DNA of 64,000 bases from Paguma larvata (lineage: Eukaryota > Chordata > Mammalia > Carnivora > Viverridae), in assembly GCA_030068075.1 (NCBI GenBank), contig CM057828.1:113015699-113079698 (forward strand), given 5' to 3'. Shown here piece by piece: positions 1-9,909 of this stretch. Under the pieces are notes generated by a model. The model was not told the DNA's origin. It did no database searches and worked only from the letters and a program-made list of their open reading frames with translations. Positions within the stretch are counted from its first letter, which is position 1. Each line of letters begins with the position of its first letter. A program made the translations under genes and the position numbers.

Positions 1-158
1 GGGAAAGGCCAGAAAGAGAAGGAGACACAGAATCTGAAGCAGGCTCCAGGCTCTGAGCTGTCAGCACAGAACCCTACGTGGGGCTCGAACTCAGGAACCG
101 TGAAATCATGACCTGAGGTGAAGTTCGATGTTTAACCAACTGAGCCATCCGGCATTCC
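1..158 (-). repeat. CanSINE (felid tRNA-Lys SINE), cut by window edge
   Basis: Reverse-oriented SINE body with the GACACAGAATCTGAAGCAGG and GTCAGCACAGA blocks, ending in the reversed head GAGCCATCCGGCATTCC at 158. Its A-rich tail lies beyond the left edge. It sits in RAB18 intron 2. Confidence 0.93.
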
Positions 159-679
159 TAAATTACTAGTGTTTTAAATGATTCCTTTCCACACACATAA
201 AAGTAAATCTGCAAATGTTAATATGCCATACAAAAGCTAAGTAATGCCTGGTATAACTTACTAAACATTTAGAGGCACTCTGAGTGCATACTGATAGTAA
301 GAAACAAAAAGAGATCTCTTCCTTACAGAATTCTAAGTAAGAAATGTAGATGGAATGATGGAATTTGAAAAATCACCGTTAGATAACCACCATAGTTAGA
401 ATGACAGAACCTTCATAGTAGAAAAATTTGGCATATATCACCTTAAGTAACCAAAGTCCCACCACCGGAATGGTACAAATATACACCACACTCTGAGAAG
501 CACTTTGTATAATTCCTGTCAAAAACGCATAACCTGAATCTAACCATGAGGATACACTGGACAAATGCAATTGAAGGATATTCCACAATGTAACTGACCC
601 ACATGTACTTAACAAAAATGTTAAGGCCATGAAAGACAAAGAAAGACTGAAGAGCTGGTCAGATTAAGATACTGAAGAG
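159..679. other. RAB18 intron 2, no clear feature
   Basis: AT-rich intronic sequence. An 86-codon minus-strand open frame here (379-639) has no recognisable motif and no splice context, so I treat it as chance. Confidence 0.6.
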
Positions 680-1040
680 AAATGACAACTAAATTGTGTG
701 ATCGTGGACTGGATCCTGGACCAGAAACAATTTTTTTTTTCTTTTACTAAATAAGACATTAGAGAGACAATTAATGAAATCTGTCTGTATAGACTAGAAT
801 TGTATCCATGTTAATTTAGAAAATACATATTAAAGTATTTAGAGGTTAATCATGTCCGCAGTTTTATTCTCAATTCAAAAAAAACAAAAAACAAAACAAT
901 ACTGGTGTGTGTACATAGAGAAAGAAGGATACAGCCTATGTTTAAAGCATAAATATTAATCTTTGGGGATATGCAAAAATTCTTGCACTATTTTTATAAC
1001 TTTTCTTTAAGTATTAAATTATTTAACATTTGAAAAAAAA
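680..1040 (+). repeat. L1M-type 3' UTR fragment
   Basis: The run from TGGATCCTGGACCAGAAAC through the 'TGTATCCATGTTAATTT' block to a T/A-rich 'TTGCACTATTTTTATAACTT' end and short poly-A resembles the 3' UTR of ancient mammalian L1 elements. It is diverged and the subfamily is not assigned. Confidence 0.6.
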
Positions 1041-1967
1041 AAGGAATCAAAAATAAATCCACACACACAATAAATGAAAACAAATAAAGCCAGTTAAGAG
1101 AAACCCTTGTTTTCCCTAATAATAATACTAGGATCGTATTTACTACATTCTATTTATCAGAGCACAAAATTTTAGAGAGGTAAGAAAAATGTATCATCTC
1201 TCTGAAAACAGTGAAGTAAGGATTCCTCAAGATCTAGACGAGTCGTTGGAGGCAGAGCCAAGACTACTATCCTGCTCTGACTCAGCTCTTTCACACACTG
1301 CAAGCTGCCTCTTGATACTTTTCTATTGTCATCTACTCCCTAGTCATGTGACACGCCAAAATATTTAGCTCTCTCTTCTCATGTATCCTTGTAAGCTAGT
1401 GTAGCAGACCACTTTCAGACAATCTGAATTTCATTTTAAAGAGGCATTTAGGTATTACTGCTTTTAACAATCTTTAATAACTAATATCAATAAACAGGTT
1501 GAGTTCAGAATATGCAGGATACTGTAGCAAACGCTAAAAAGGCAACACACTCTACTATTAGGTGATACTGTTAGGTCCATGATGATAGACACCAAGTCTG
1601 CATTATTCATCATTATAACCTGACCTCTAAGGACAATGCCTGGCATACAATATATATTCAGGTAACTGTATGCTGCTAAATAAGAGACAATCCATACTAC
1701 AAGAAAAAAATGTGTGTCCAGATAATCATAATATCCACAGTGTTAACAAAGTGTCATGAACCAACAAATAAGTTAGTTTTGCTTGGTGAGATCTACAAAG
1801 GCCCCAGAAATTTAACGAAACCAAGTTAAGCCTTGAAAGATAAAGAAGAGTTCAACAGACACAGAAGCAATGGGGTGGTGAGATAAAGGGTAGAAGGATT
1901 TGGATAAAACAGACTGAAGGCAAGAAAACATATGGCATTTCTACTGAAATTTTAAATACAGGCTTAC
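1041..1967. other. RAB18 intron 2, near exon 2, nothing recognised
   Basis: AT-rich intron sequence between the L1M fragment and the donor of exon 2. No exon, RNA gene or clear repeat was recognised. Confidence 0.6.
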
Positions 1968-2023
1968 CTATCGTTGCTGCAAGTTCTGGATCAAAAGTAT
2001 CATCTGTGAACCTCAAGAGCAGG
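1968..2023 (-). CDS. RAB18: RAB18 coding exon 2 (switch I region)
   Basis: This 56-base exon starts after a pyrimidine-rich acceptor ending CTTTCAG (2030-2024) and ends before the donor GTAAG (1967-1963). With the AG carried over from exon 1 it encodes SLLLRFTDDTFDPELAATI, and the last G starts the next codon (Gly42). It covers residues 23-41: the end of helix 1 and the switch I effector loop, with Thr40 as the conserved switch I threonine that coordinates Mg2+ in the GTP state. Leu24 is the residue changed in a known human Warburg Micro syndrome allele (L24Q); here it is the normal Leu. The open frame runs on into intron on both sides, but only these 56 bases are exon. Confidence 0.97.
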
Positions 2024-3181
2024 CTGAAAGAGATGTTAAAATGACAGATTAGAAATTTCTCTTTCTTCTTAACCATTTGGTGAATATTTATGAGTATTAT
2101 ATTTTGTCACAAATCAGACACAGGCAAGAATAACTGTTGTAGGTCTGCTCCCATAAACACTACCTCAGTGCAGATATATACAGAGGAATTAAATTATTGA
2201 AAAGGCAAAAAAAGAATCCCAAGAGCAAAGTAGTTTACTTAATATATTCCCCATGCTCCCCTACATAATTCCCAAGTGTGAAAAGGTTTGGGTTGTGTTT
2301 TGGTTTTGAACTGTACTGGTATGTCCTTGTGAGAAAATAGTATCAGCAACACATTATACTGTGACGAGGACAAAAGGGGGGAAAATAAGTCTCTTAGAAC
2401 AGGACAAATTAATGTTTAAGTCTGAGGTGTAATCCACTCTGAATTCAAGTAAAAACAGAAAGGTGAGAAAAATCTATCATCTCATAACAAGTAGTAGAAC
2501 CTACTACTTAAGTGGGAAGAAAAGAGCTAGCAAAAAGTGAGGGCAGACAGATGACACGAGAGCCAGAGCCAGAGTAGGTACACTCTGTGAAATGCTAAGT
2601 AGGGTGTATGAAATCAAGTAGGCAACAGGGAGCTGTTGAAAGCTTTTTGAAAAAAGAATGGCAAGAAATGCTCTACATGCTGAAAATGCAGACAAAAGTT
2701 AATGACAGCAAAAAAAAAATTGAGAAAATTAACAGAAGACAACTACTATGGTTATGGTGAGAGATAAGAAGAACTAAATCCAGGAAACAGTAAAGAAACT
2801 AAAAGGAAAGAGATGAAATAAAAGCAAAAGACACCATTAAGAGTACTCTAAGATTTTATGCTCCCAGAATTATTTAATATAAGGTGAAGTGCCAGTTATT
2901 AAAAGCTCTTCAAAAATAAAATCTAAGCTTTTAAAGCCCTAGATTTATAAAATTAATCCATCTTCCCTCACATTATCTCCTATAATAGGACTCGACTATT
3001 CTACTTGCCTGTATGCATTAATAAGATTAAGGAAATAGCTAACGGATGTTTGAAATGCAAAAAAAATTATGAATATTTCTATAGGTTGTAATTATTGCTG
3101 CTAGAGATTTTTTTTTTGTCCAGAGTATACTGCAACACATAATGGCCTTTTGGTATTCAAAATCCAGGGTCATTAATTGTA

Positions 3182-3242
3182 TTTAAAGGATTAACTCTCC
3201 CTTTCTTAGGAGAGTTTAAAGGATTAACTCTCTCTTTCTTAG
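3182..3242. repeat. Short tandem duplication
   Basis: The 28-base block beginning TTTAAAGGATTAACTCTC and ending CTTTCTTAG occurs twice (3182-3209 and 3215-3242), separated by GAGAG, with one C/T difference. It is a recent local duplication in RAB18 intron 1. Confidence 0.9.
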
Positions 3243-3599
3243 TTTTGCTTTCTTGTGTTTACCATAAAACCAGCACCACAAAAATGAAACAAATTATAGA
3301 TTTTTCTACTTAACATTGAACCCTCTTGACTGTAACTGTTTTGCCTACTTCCAACATGGGTTAGGTGACAGCACTAGTAAGAATCTTAAAAGACAACACT
3401 TGTAAAAATTTTCTTCTCTCCCCAACATTAAATTTTAAATTAATAAAAGTGAAGATTTCGCTAAAAATTTAGTTACTCATAATTTTAGAATGGAAAAGTT
3501 TTGTATCCATAGTAAGTCACCAAAGAAAATTATTACAAAAACATAAGAACGTTGTAGAGTAATAGTAGTAGCAATCATAATACCAGAACAACACAAATA

Positions 3600-3790
3600 A
3601 TAACAATGGTATTGGCTATTATTTATTGAGCATCGACAATATGCCACACGCGTGAGCCAGCGGTTCTTCTTACATAATTGCTAATCCTTACAATAACCCT
3701 TGTCACTCATGGTACTTTGTCAAGAAAGACAGGGAACTGATATGGTACAAAGCGACACATTATAAACAGAACTTAGCCAGGGGTACACTG
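3600..3790 (-). repeat. MIR SINE fragment
   Basis: Reverse-oriented MIR: the 'TTATTTATTGAGCATC..AATATGCCA' block, then 'CTAATCCTTACAATAACCCT', then a diverged core. Old and degraded. Confidence 0.75.
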
Positions 3791-4189
3791 TTAGTTGAAA
3801 ATATATTCTAAACTCTATGTTCTGCTTTTTTCTAGGCCAAGAGTCTATTTCTCTATTAGATTTTTTAAGGAATCCACAACCAGAAAATTATTAAGAACCA
3901 AAGCTCTTCAGGATGTATATTTAAGCTTTCATATTTCCAAAGTTAAAGGAGCAAAATACCCTCCATGCAGAGCTACAGATGGAAGGAGTAACTACCACCA
4001 TATCACTGAGAGGAGACCAAGTTTATAATAAACAGTGTGATCATAACTAGTCTGCCTTTCCTAATTTACAAATGAAATTAACCAAAAAGGATGGGGACAC
4101 ATGGGAGACAGAAGAGACAGTAATTTAGATAATAAAAGTCTCTATAATCCCTCCTACTCTCTGAAACACTTTGCTACTTTGAGCCACAG

Positions 4190-4365
4190 AATCAAAGAAT
4201 CTCATACATTTAACATTAGATAAGGTTTGAGAGAATTCCGTTCGAACCTCATTTTTCAAATGAGGAAATGAAGGCCTAGAGTGGTCAAGTTATCACACAC
4301 ACAAGTGGCAGCACCAGTTTCATAATTCTGGCTGCTATCACACATGCTCATTACACTCCAACAGT
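4190..4365 (-). repeat. Ancient MIR-like fragment
   Basis: Contains 'AAATGAGGAAATGAAGGCC..AGTGGTCAAGTTATC' like a reverse MIR or related ancient SINE. The family is uncertain. Confidence 0.5.
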
Positions 4366-4423
4366 CTGAAATAAACTGGAAAAATAACCCACTAATTTGA
4401 ATTAGTTAAGATATCCTTGGTCA

Positions 4424-4725
4424 TTACAAAACAGATGAACCTAAGGGAAGGGAAGCAAAAATAATATGAAAACAGACAGGGAGACAAACCATAAGAGACT
4501 CTTAAATACAGAGAACGAACTGAGGGCTGCTGGAGAGATGTTGGGTGGGAGAGATGGGCTAAATGGGCAAGGGGCATTAAGGAGGGCACTTGCTGGGATG
4601 AGCACTGGGTGTTGTAAGTAAGTGATGAATCACTGGGTTCTAATCCTGAAATCATTATTACACCATATGTTAACTAACTCGGATGTAAATAAAAATAAAT
4701 AAATTAATTAATTAAATTAAAAAAA
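4424..4725 (+). mobile_element. Carnivore L1 3' end with TSD
   Basis: A 5'-truncated L1 insertion holding only the 3' UTR: blocks 'ACCATAAGAGACTCTTAAAT', 'GGGCATTAAGGAGGGCACTT' and 'GATGAGCACTGGGTGTT', then an A/T-rich tail. A 16-base target-site duplication flanks it (4408-4423 and 4726-4741, one mismatch: AAGATATCCTTGGTCA against AAGATATCCTTTGTCA). It lies in sense against plus, i.e. antisense to RAB18. Confidence 0.93.
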
Positions 4726-5359
4726 AAGATATCCTTTGTCAATGCAACAATACCAGTGATACTGGACTTCTACTAACTCTAGATCATAGAAACTCATTGG
4801 TCAGAACAACTCTTTAAGATTATATCCATGACAAATATTTTTGTACTAACTCACCTTAAAAAGCACAGGCTTCTGTTTTAGCAGCGTCATTTATTCTCAT
4901 CCAGAAACCGTTCAAGGGTGTTTTCCACAGTATATCCCATACACCAATAATGCATGTCTACTATATCTACCTCTAGACAGATATATAGACAGATGCCAAC
5001 TTTCTCCCTAAACACAATCCTTTCTTGAAAGAGGTAGGTAGTTAAAGGCGTTAAAATTTTGCAGTAAGCAGGTGAAAATTCACCATTAAGTACTTAGACA
5101 AGCTTGGAGATTAGATCCAAGCAAGTTTGTCTGAGGGGAGAGAACTAAGGAAATCAGTAAATCCATTTAACAGATTTTATGCTAGAGGAAGAACCTCAAT
5201 TATGTAAACACTCCAATTAACCTTCCAGGAAATTTTAACAGTTATCCATTCAATACATTTAGTCAACCAAACTTGCACTGGGTTGAACTGCAGGAAATGA
5301 CATTTAACCATTCTTGAGTTCAAAATTAGCAATTTCATGTGCGTAAATGAGAGTCACAT

Positions 5360-5378
5360 CTCAAAAAAAAAAAAAAAA
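5360..5378 (+). repeat. Poly-A run
   Basis: An uninterrupted run of about 18 A with no SINE or L1 body recognised upstream. Confidence 0.85.
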
Positions 5379-5454
5379 AGGGTCACTAGGCTACAGAATT
5401 CCTTTGAAGACAATGTTCAATGGATAGTGATCATGAAAATCATTCAAACCCTTA

Positions 5455-5455
<1 letters not shown>

Positions 5456-5485
<30 letters not shown>
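5456..5485. repeat. (AC)n microsatellite
   Basis: About 15 AC units in RAB18 intron 1; likely length-polymorphic. Confidence 0.97.
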
Positions 5486-5489
<4 letters not shown>

Positions 5490-6655
5490 ACTATTTTGTT
5501 AGCCCATAGAATCATTAATTTATTTCTTGTTATGTACAAATCCCCCACTCCAACATACACAGAGAACATTAAATGAGGAAAATTAGAAAATATATTGCCG
5601 CACTTTAAAAATATATAAAATTGAAAAACATATTACAGAATAAAATTTCAAATCCTTATGCATCTAAGAAAAAGTAAAACTTTATGAAGTGATTTGAACG
5701 ATGCGGTTAGCAGGAGGCATAACTAAAACATGGAATTATTTACAGCTCCTGGAATTTAAATATTGTTTAAAAATCAAGACGGCCTAGAATATTACCCAGT
5801 GATGACAAATAATCACCAGATGGCAAGGATAACTTTACTTGGAGCACTTTGTTCTAAGGCCTGAATGAAATCACACCCCGCTTGCAACACCCACTGAGCC
5901 TTACCTGACACTCAACTCGAACTTACTGTCAATTAGTATTTTCCCTCAAGAAAGAAAACACAAAATACTTTGTTCTTTTACCTCCAGATGATGTGGCAGA
6001 ACGCGAAGTAACAATAACACTTTATTCTCAAAGGTGGTCCGCAGCTTCAACTAGTCTCTTAGACTAAAGTGAATTACTCAAGGGGTCAGAAGACCCAGGA
6101 GTTCTTTCACAGCTGACTCATAAAGAATCAGAGAAGCAGCCACGGGGTGTACCAAAATAGGCCAGGAATGTGACCCAAGGCGTCGCGAAACTTCCTGGGC
6201 AGAACCCTACGTATTCAGCGACAGCCTGACAAAAACCAAAGTGCCAAAGTTACAGCTCAACTCGCGGCGTGAGTGACAGTGAGCCTGGACCCCGGGGACC
6301 GAGCCCCGGCTTCGTGCTCGGCCTCACTCGGGCCCAAACCCGCCCGCCACGCCCTAGGCTCGTCGGCAGCAAACCCGCCGGCCGAGCGGCGGCCCTCGAA
6401 ATTGTTTATTCGGTGCGACAGAAGGGGAAGCGATCCAGACAAGTCTGGCCTGACACAGGCCGAGAACCGGGCGGGCGCCAGGGGTTGGGGGCAGGGGCCG
6501 CAGGACCGCGCGGCCGAGAGGTCGGAGAGAACCAGCGGAGCCCGCCCCCAGCCCGGCCCGCCGCCTTTACCGTTCCCGTCGCGGCCCAGCAGACAGCGGC
6601 CACGGAGGCAGAAAGAACCCCGCCGCCCTCGTCACGGCCCGCAGACTCGCCTCAC

Positions 6656-6723
6656 CTGGATTTGCCCACGCCACTCTCGCCGATGATGAGGATCTTCAGG
6701 GTGGTCAGCACGTCCTCGTCCAT
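6656..6723 (-). CDS. RAB18: RAB18 coding exon 1 (start codon and P-loop)
   Basis: Read on the minus strand, this exon opens with ATG at 6723-6721 in a strong Kozak context (A at -3, G at +4). It encodes MDEDVLTTLKILIIGESGVG followed by Lys-Ser. Residues 15-22 are the P-loop GxxxxGKS, which binds the phosphates of GTP and Mg2+. The exon has 68 coding bases, i.e. 22 codons plus AG, and is followed at once by the donor GTGAG (6655-6651). The split codon AG|C is completed by the first base of exon 2, giving Ser23. The exon sits in a CpG island and is GC-rich, as expected for a housekeeping first exon. The short length, sequence and phase fit RAB18 rather than other Rabs. The transcription start upstream of 6723 cannot be placed exactly. 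Confidence 0.97.
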
Positions 6724-6797
6724 CCTGACCCTACTCGGCTCTCAGCCCAGCTGGTCGCCCGGGTCCGGCCCTCAACCCTTCACCGGAGAGAAGAGCC

Positions 6798-6809
6798 CGC
6801 GCATGCGCG
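6798..6809. promoter_or_regulatory. NRF1-type palindromic site
   Basis: CGCGCATGCGCG is a perfect 12-base palindrome and matches the NRF1 consensus (YGCGCAYGCGCR) at every position except the first. It lies 75 bases upstream of the RAB18 start codon. NRF1 commonly drives TATA-less CpG promoters of housekeeping genes, so a role in RAB18 transcription is likely but inferred. Confidence 0.8.
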
Positions 6810-6952
6810 CCGCTGCGCGTCTGCCACCTTCCTTTCTCCCCGGGTGTTTAGGTTGCAAGAGCCCCGGTTGCCCCAGTTCCGCCTTGAGGAAGCTCTGCGT
6901 CTGCGCAAACTCAGAGTCCCAGGCGTCTTTCCGGAGAGTTTAATTCCTCCTC

Positions 6953-6965
6953 CGCGCAAGCGCAG
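6953..6965. promoter_or_regulatory. Second NRF1-like site
   Basis: CGCGCAAGCGCAG matches the paired GCGC half-sites of NRF1 with one central change (CAAG instead of CATG). It lies about 150 bases further upstream of the first site, near the outer edge of the CpG island. Function is inferred from motif and place only. Confidence 0.5.
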
Positions 6966-6980
6966 AAGGAAAGAGCAGTG

Positions 6981-7589
6981 TGTGATTTCACGCTCCTTTG
7001 TAGGCTTACTCCCCAGCCCTAAACTAACCCTTCTTCAGTGGTGTACTTGGGAAAGGACTGAGTTGCAGAGCATAACGCTCTTTTGTTTCAGCAGCTGCTC
7101 ATGACAGCTGCATTGCAGTCATTGCAGTAAGAAAAGCTTTGTGCTTGGAGATTATTTTAAATTTAAATCCCAACTCGACCTGATGAGGGATAGAAGCAGA
7201 AAAATGTTCACCTTTACCCCAAAAGGCTGACCTATAGCCCGCATGGTTTTGATAAGGTTTAAATATGTGCTGGTTGCTACATTCTTAAAGGGTTTTAATG
7301 ACTGCCTATCTTGCCGGTTATTAATATGGAACTGAATGAAAATCACCAGAGAAATCTTGTGAGAGTAGATTTTCAAAGAAAAATATTTATGATCTAATAC
7401 CGTGCACGTCTCCTCCTCCTAAGCACTGAGGATATAACCACCAGCTTCATACAGCAAAAGTACAGCTTTTTCTGCCCACAGCTCCTGTTCCAGTGCTACT
7501 TAAACTTACTAAGTTGCACCACAGAGCTTCCATTGCGCTCAAAGACCCCGCAACATACTGTATAACCGCTTTACGTTATCTAGCCTTCT
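6981..7589. other. RAB18 upstream flank, nothing recognised
   Basis: Sequence just outside the CpG island. No open frame with recognisable domains, no RNA gene and no clear repeat. A divergent transcript from the RAB18 promoter is possible, but no splice pattern supports one. Confidence 0.5.
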
Positions 7590-7737
7590 GAGCCTGTTTC
7601 CAATCTCACAAAGGCAATAATACTTCTAAGAATAATACCAACTTCTGAAAATGTTTATGAAGATTAAATTGGTTAATTAGCGAACATGCTTTGTAAACTC
7701 TGGTGCTCTGTAAAAGGTGCAATCAGGTGTTATTAAC
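7590..7737 (+). repeat. MIR SINE fragment
   Basis: Forward MIR 3' half: 'CCAATCTCACAAAGGCAATAA', 'TGAAGATTAAATTGGTTAAT', then a GTAAACTCTGGTGCTCTG-like end. Diverged. Confidence 0.75.
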
Positions 7738-7909
7738 TTCCTGGCTTACTTTCTGCTACATTAAAGAGTAGTACCCTTCACACATCAGTTCACTGGGAGA
7801 GATGTAAACTTCAGGTAGATCAGGTGCATCCGAGCCTCTGCTGATGCAACTTCAAACTGACCACTGCTCCTCCTAAGAACTGCTACACTACAACTGCAGG
7901 AATTGTATG

Positions 7910-8035
7910 TGTGTGCTTTGTTTTCTTCACTAAACTAAATCTTAATGAAGGTAACAAACTTTATATATAATACCTAGCAGAGTGCCTGGTACATGGCAGA
8001 CACTAAATGAACATTAGTTCTCAGATGTTATTTTC
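7910..8035 (+). repeat. L2 LINE 3' end fragment
   Basis: The 'AGAGTGCCTGGTACATGGCA..CACTAAATGAA' block is the typical L2/MIR-type 3' end. Short and diverged. Confidence 0.6.
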
Positions 8036-8159
8036 TTATACTTGCAGCTACTGCCAGATACAGTAGACACTTGATTAAAGAATACATATTAATGAAATTT
8101 AGAATAAATTTTAAAAACTAATTTTTCAAATACCTAGAAAACCTCTTCCACCAGATAAC

Positions 8160-8470
8160 CAATTTCAGGTCTTTGCTCAAATGTCACCTTTCCTCAGATG
8201 AATCCTTCTCTGTTCTTTCTATTGAAATTTTCAAATCTTTCCAACAATCCCCATACCTCTGCATTTTTCTTCTGCACAGTACTTACCATTCTCCTATATA
8301 CTATGTATTTTACTATTTTGTTCACCGTGTAATTTTCCCCAGCAGAAAGAAAGCTTCATGAAGGCAAGGCTTTTTGTCTGTTTTGTTTATCATTATATCT
8401 TCTGCCTCTAAAACAGTTCCTGCAATAGAATATGTGCTAAATAAATACATGTTGAATGAATTAATTGAAT
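8160..8470 (+). repeat. L2 LINE 3' end
   Basis: Runs from 'GGTCTTTGCTCAAATGTCACC' through 'AGCTTCATGAAGGCAAGGC' to 'GCTAAATAAATACATGTTGAA', the standard L2 3' terminal order. Translated pieces are L2 ORF2 C-terminus remnants. Confidence 0.85.
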
Positions 8471-9668
8471 GAACATTCTAAAGTCCGTTCCTAACTTTGG
8501 AAGGTAGTATCAATCAGGGCACCTCAACCTCTCATTAAATAACCCTAGAAAACCTCAGTTGACTCTATCCAGCATACTTTTGACGTATCAAAAGTATGGT
8601 CAAGCTCTCCCACTCTGGCGCATTATTAATTCTACCAGTGTAGTCCCCAAATACCTAGAGTTCCCTTTCAGGAAGTCTGCAAAATTGAACTATTTTCATC
8701 ATTATTTAAAGTACTATCTACTTTTTTCTCTCTTGTTCTTTCATGATAATACAGTGGAATTTTCCAGAGGCTACTCATAATGCGTGACAGCAAAACAGAT
8801 AGAAGGCAGAACCAGCAATGAGAATCCAGCTGTTTTCCAGTAAGCCAGACATTAAAGAGATTTGCCAACATGTAAAATAATGCCACTCTCCTCACTAAGC
8901 TTTTTGTTTTAAAATAGTTACTTTTACAGACATATTAACTAGTAATAAATAGGTCTATTATTTGTTAAAGAATTAGTACATTTAAAGGTTTCTACTTTAA
9001 TTTCTAGTAAATGTCAATAGGCATAGCCACATAATCAGCTCCTTTGAGTCCTCAATAATTTGTATGACTATATAATAATTTGTACAACCAAAAAGTTTGA
9101 GAATTGTTTCACTGTAGTATCCACACCAAGATAAAAACAAAAAAACCTTCTTATAAATAATAGGCCCGGATTTACTGATATTATGTGTAACATCGTTGAC
9201 CTACTTAGGCAACACCATAGTTTCTTAGATATCCTCCTACCTACCTCTAGGCCACTTTTCAGTTTTTTCGTTTTTGTTTTTTGTGAGACCCTGGCTCGTC
9301 TTTTAAACATTTTTGTTCTCTAGGTCTTAGGATTTTAGTCTTCTTACTTTACACACACTGCTTATTCAACATTACTCTACACATGCATTGTCTTCTTGGA
9401 CAATGTGATGGCCTCCTGATCACATTTACTTGGAGGACTCCCAAAGTTACATCTCTGACCAAGAATTCTCTCCTGAAGTTTAGGCCAACATACACAGCTG
9501 CCATGACACCTCCACGAGGGTATGCCCAGGTGGAGAAGCTCAAGCTAAACATGGCTGACACTGAACACATTATCTTCTCCATTCCAGCTTTTTCTCCTGA
9601 TTTTCTTCTTATGGAACGGCATGAACACCTATTTAACTCTCTCTCACTCCCCACGCCCAAACACTTAG
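8471..9668. other. Intergenic, nothing recognised
   Basis: AT-rich, no coding or RNA gene recognised. A 145-codon plus-strand open frame (9383-9820) and a 137-codon minus one run into the neighbouring SINE and have no domain. Confidence 0.6.
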
Positions 9669-9686
9669 TCCTCACAATTCTACCTT

Positions 9687-9891
9687 TTTTTAAAAAAATA
9701 TTTTTGAGAGAGAGAGAGAGACAGAAGACAAGCAGGGGAGGGGCAGAGAGAGAGGGAGACACAATCCCAAGCAGGCTCCAGGCTCCAAGCTGTCAGCACG
9801 GAACCCGATGTGGGGCTTGAACTCACGAACCGTGAGGTCATGACCTGAGCCGAAGTCAGACGCTTAACCGACTGAGCCACCCAGGCGCCCC
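9687..9891 (-). mobile_element. CanSINE with TSD
   Basis: Complete reverse SINE: T-rich tail, GA-rich stretch, body, and head ending CCCAGGCGCCCC. Flanked by an 18-base TSD (TCCTCACAATTCTACCTT at 9669-9686 and the same with one change at 9892-9909). Confidence 0.97.
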
Positions 9892-9909
9892 TCCTCACAG
9901 TTCTACCTT

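Larger units (their letters stand above)
2024..6655 (-). other. RAB18: RAB18 intron 1
   Basis: A 4632-base intron with donor GTGAG at its right end (6655) and acceptor AG at 2025-2024. Recognisable content: a short tandem duplication at 3182-3242, an old MIR at about 3600-3790, a MIR-like fragment near 4190-4365, a carnivore L1 3' end with TSDs at 4408-4741, a poly-A run at 5360-5378 and an AC microsatellite at 5456-5485. The right-hand ~480 bases belong to the CpG island. The remaining stretches (2024-3180, 3243-3600, 4742-5340, 5490-6170) are AT-rich. I see no coding exon or RNA gene in them. Confidence 0.9.
1..6723 (-). other. RAB18: RAB18 gene, 5' part (start codon to intron 2, partial)
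   Basis: This is the start of the gene for the small GTPase RAB18, read right to left. Two coding exons are visible, at 6656-6723 and 1968-2023. They are separated by a 4.6 kb intron and followed by at least 1.97 kb of intron 2 that runs off the left edge. Joined, the exons give 41 codons plus one base, reading from the initiator Met through the P-loop and switch I. I looked in 1-1967 for exon 3 (which should begin Val-Asp-Phe-Lys) and did not find it. RAB18 is known to act on the ER and lipid droplets, with RAB3GAP1/RAB3GAP2 as its exchange factor. Loss of function in people causes Warburg Micro syndrome. Nothing suggests a pseudogene: introns are present, splice sites are canonical, and the CpG island is intact. 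Confidence 0.96.
6170..6980. promoter_or_regulatory. RAB18: CpG island over RAB18 exon 1
   Basis: GC content and CpG frequency rise sharply from about 6170 (GGCGTCGCGAAAC) to about 6980 and fall to the AT-rich background on both sides. The island covers the RAB18 promoter, exon 1 and the first ~480 bases of intron 1. CpG dinucleotides are common here and rare in the rest of the window outside the youngest SINEs. This is the usual pattern for an unmethylated housekeeping promoter. Long open frames on both strands at 6257-6943 follow from the high GC content and are not genes. Confidence 0.95.
6724..6980 (-). promoter_or_regulatory. RAB18: RAB18 core promoter and 5' UTR region
   Basis: This GC-rich stretch lies directly upstream of the RAB18 start codon on the minus strand. 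No TATA box is visible. It contains a palindromic NRF1-type site (6798-6809) and a second NRF1-like site (6953-6965). TATA-less CpG promoters usually start transcription at several points, so the 5' UTR length cannot be read from sequence. The 5' UTR probably occupies the first tens to ~100 bases above 6723. Confidence 0.85.

Noticed and set aside
1..1967. RAB18 exon 3
   Set aside because: The expected reverse complement of the Val-Asp-Phe-Lys coding block is not found between 1 and 1967, so it must lie further left.
1852..2076. A 74-codon minus-strand open frame around RAB18 exon 2 as one exon
   Set aside because: Only 56 bases between canonical splice sites match RAB18; the rest is intron read-through.
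6269..6943. A 224-codon plus-strand open frame (and a 137-codon one) over the CpG island
   Set aside because: Pro/Arg/Gly-rich frames are expected in GC-rich DNA. It is antisense to RAB18 exon 1, has no domain, and no splice or start context supports it.
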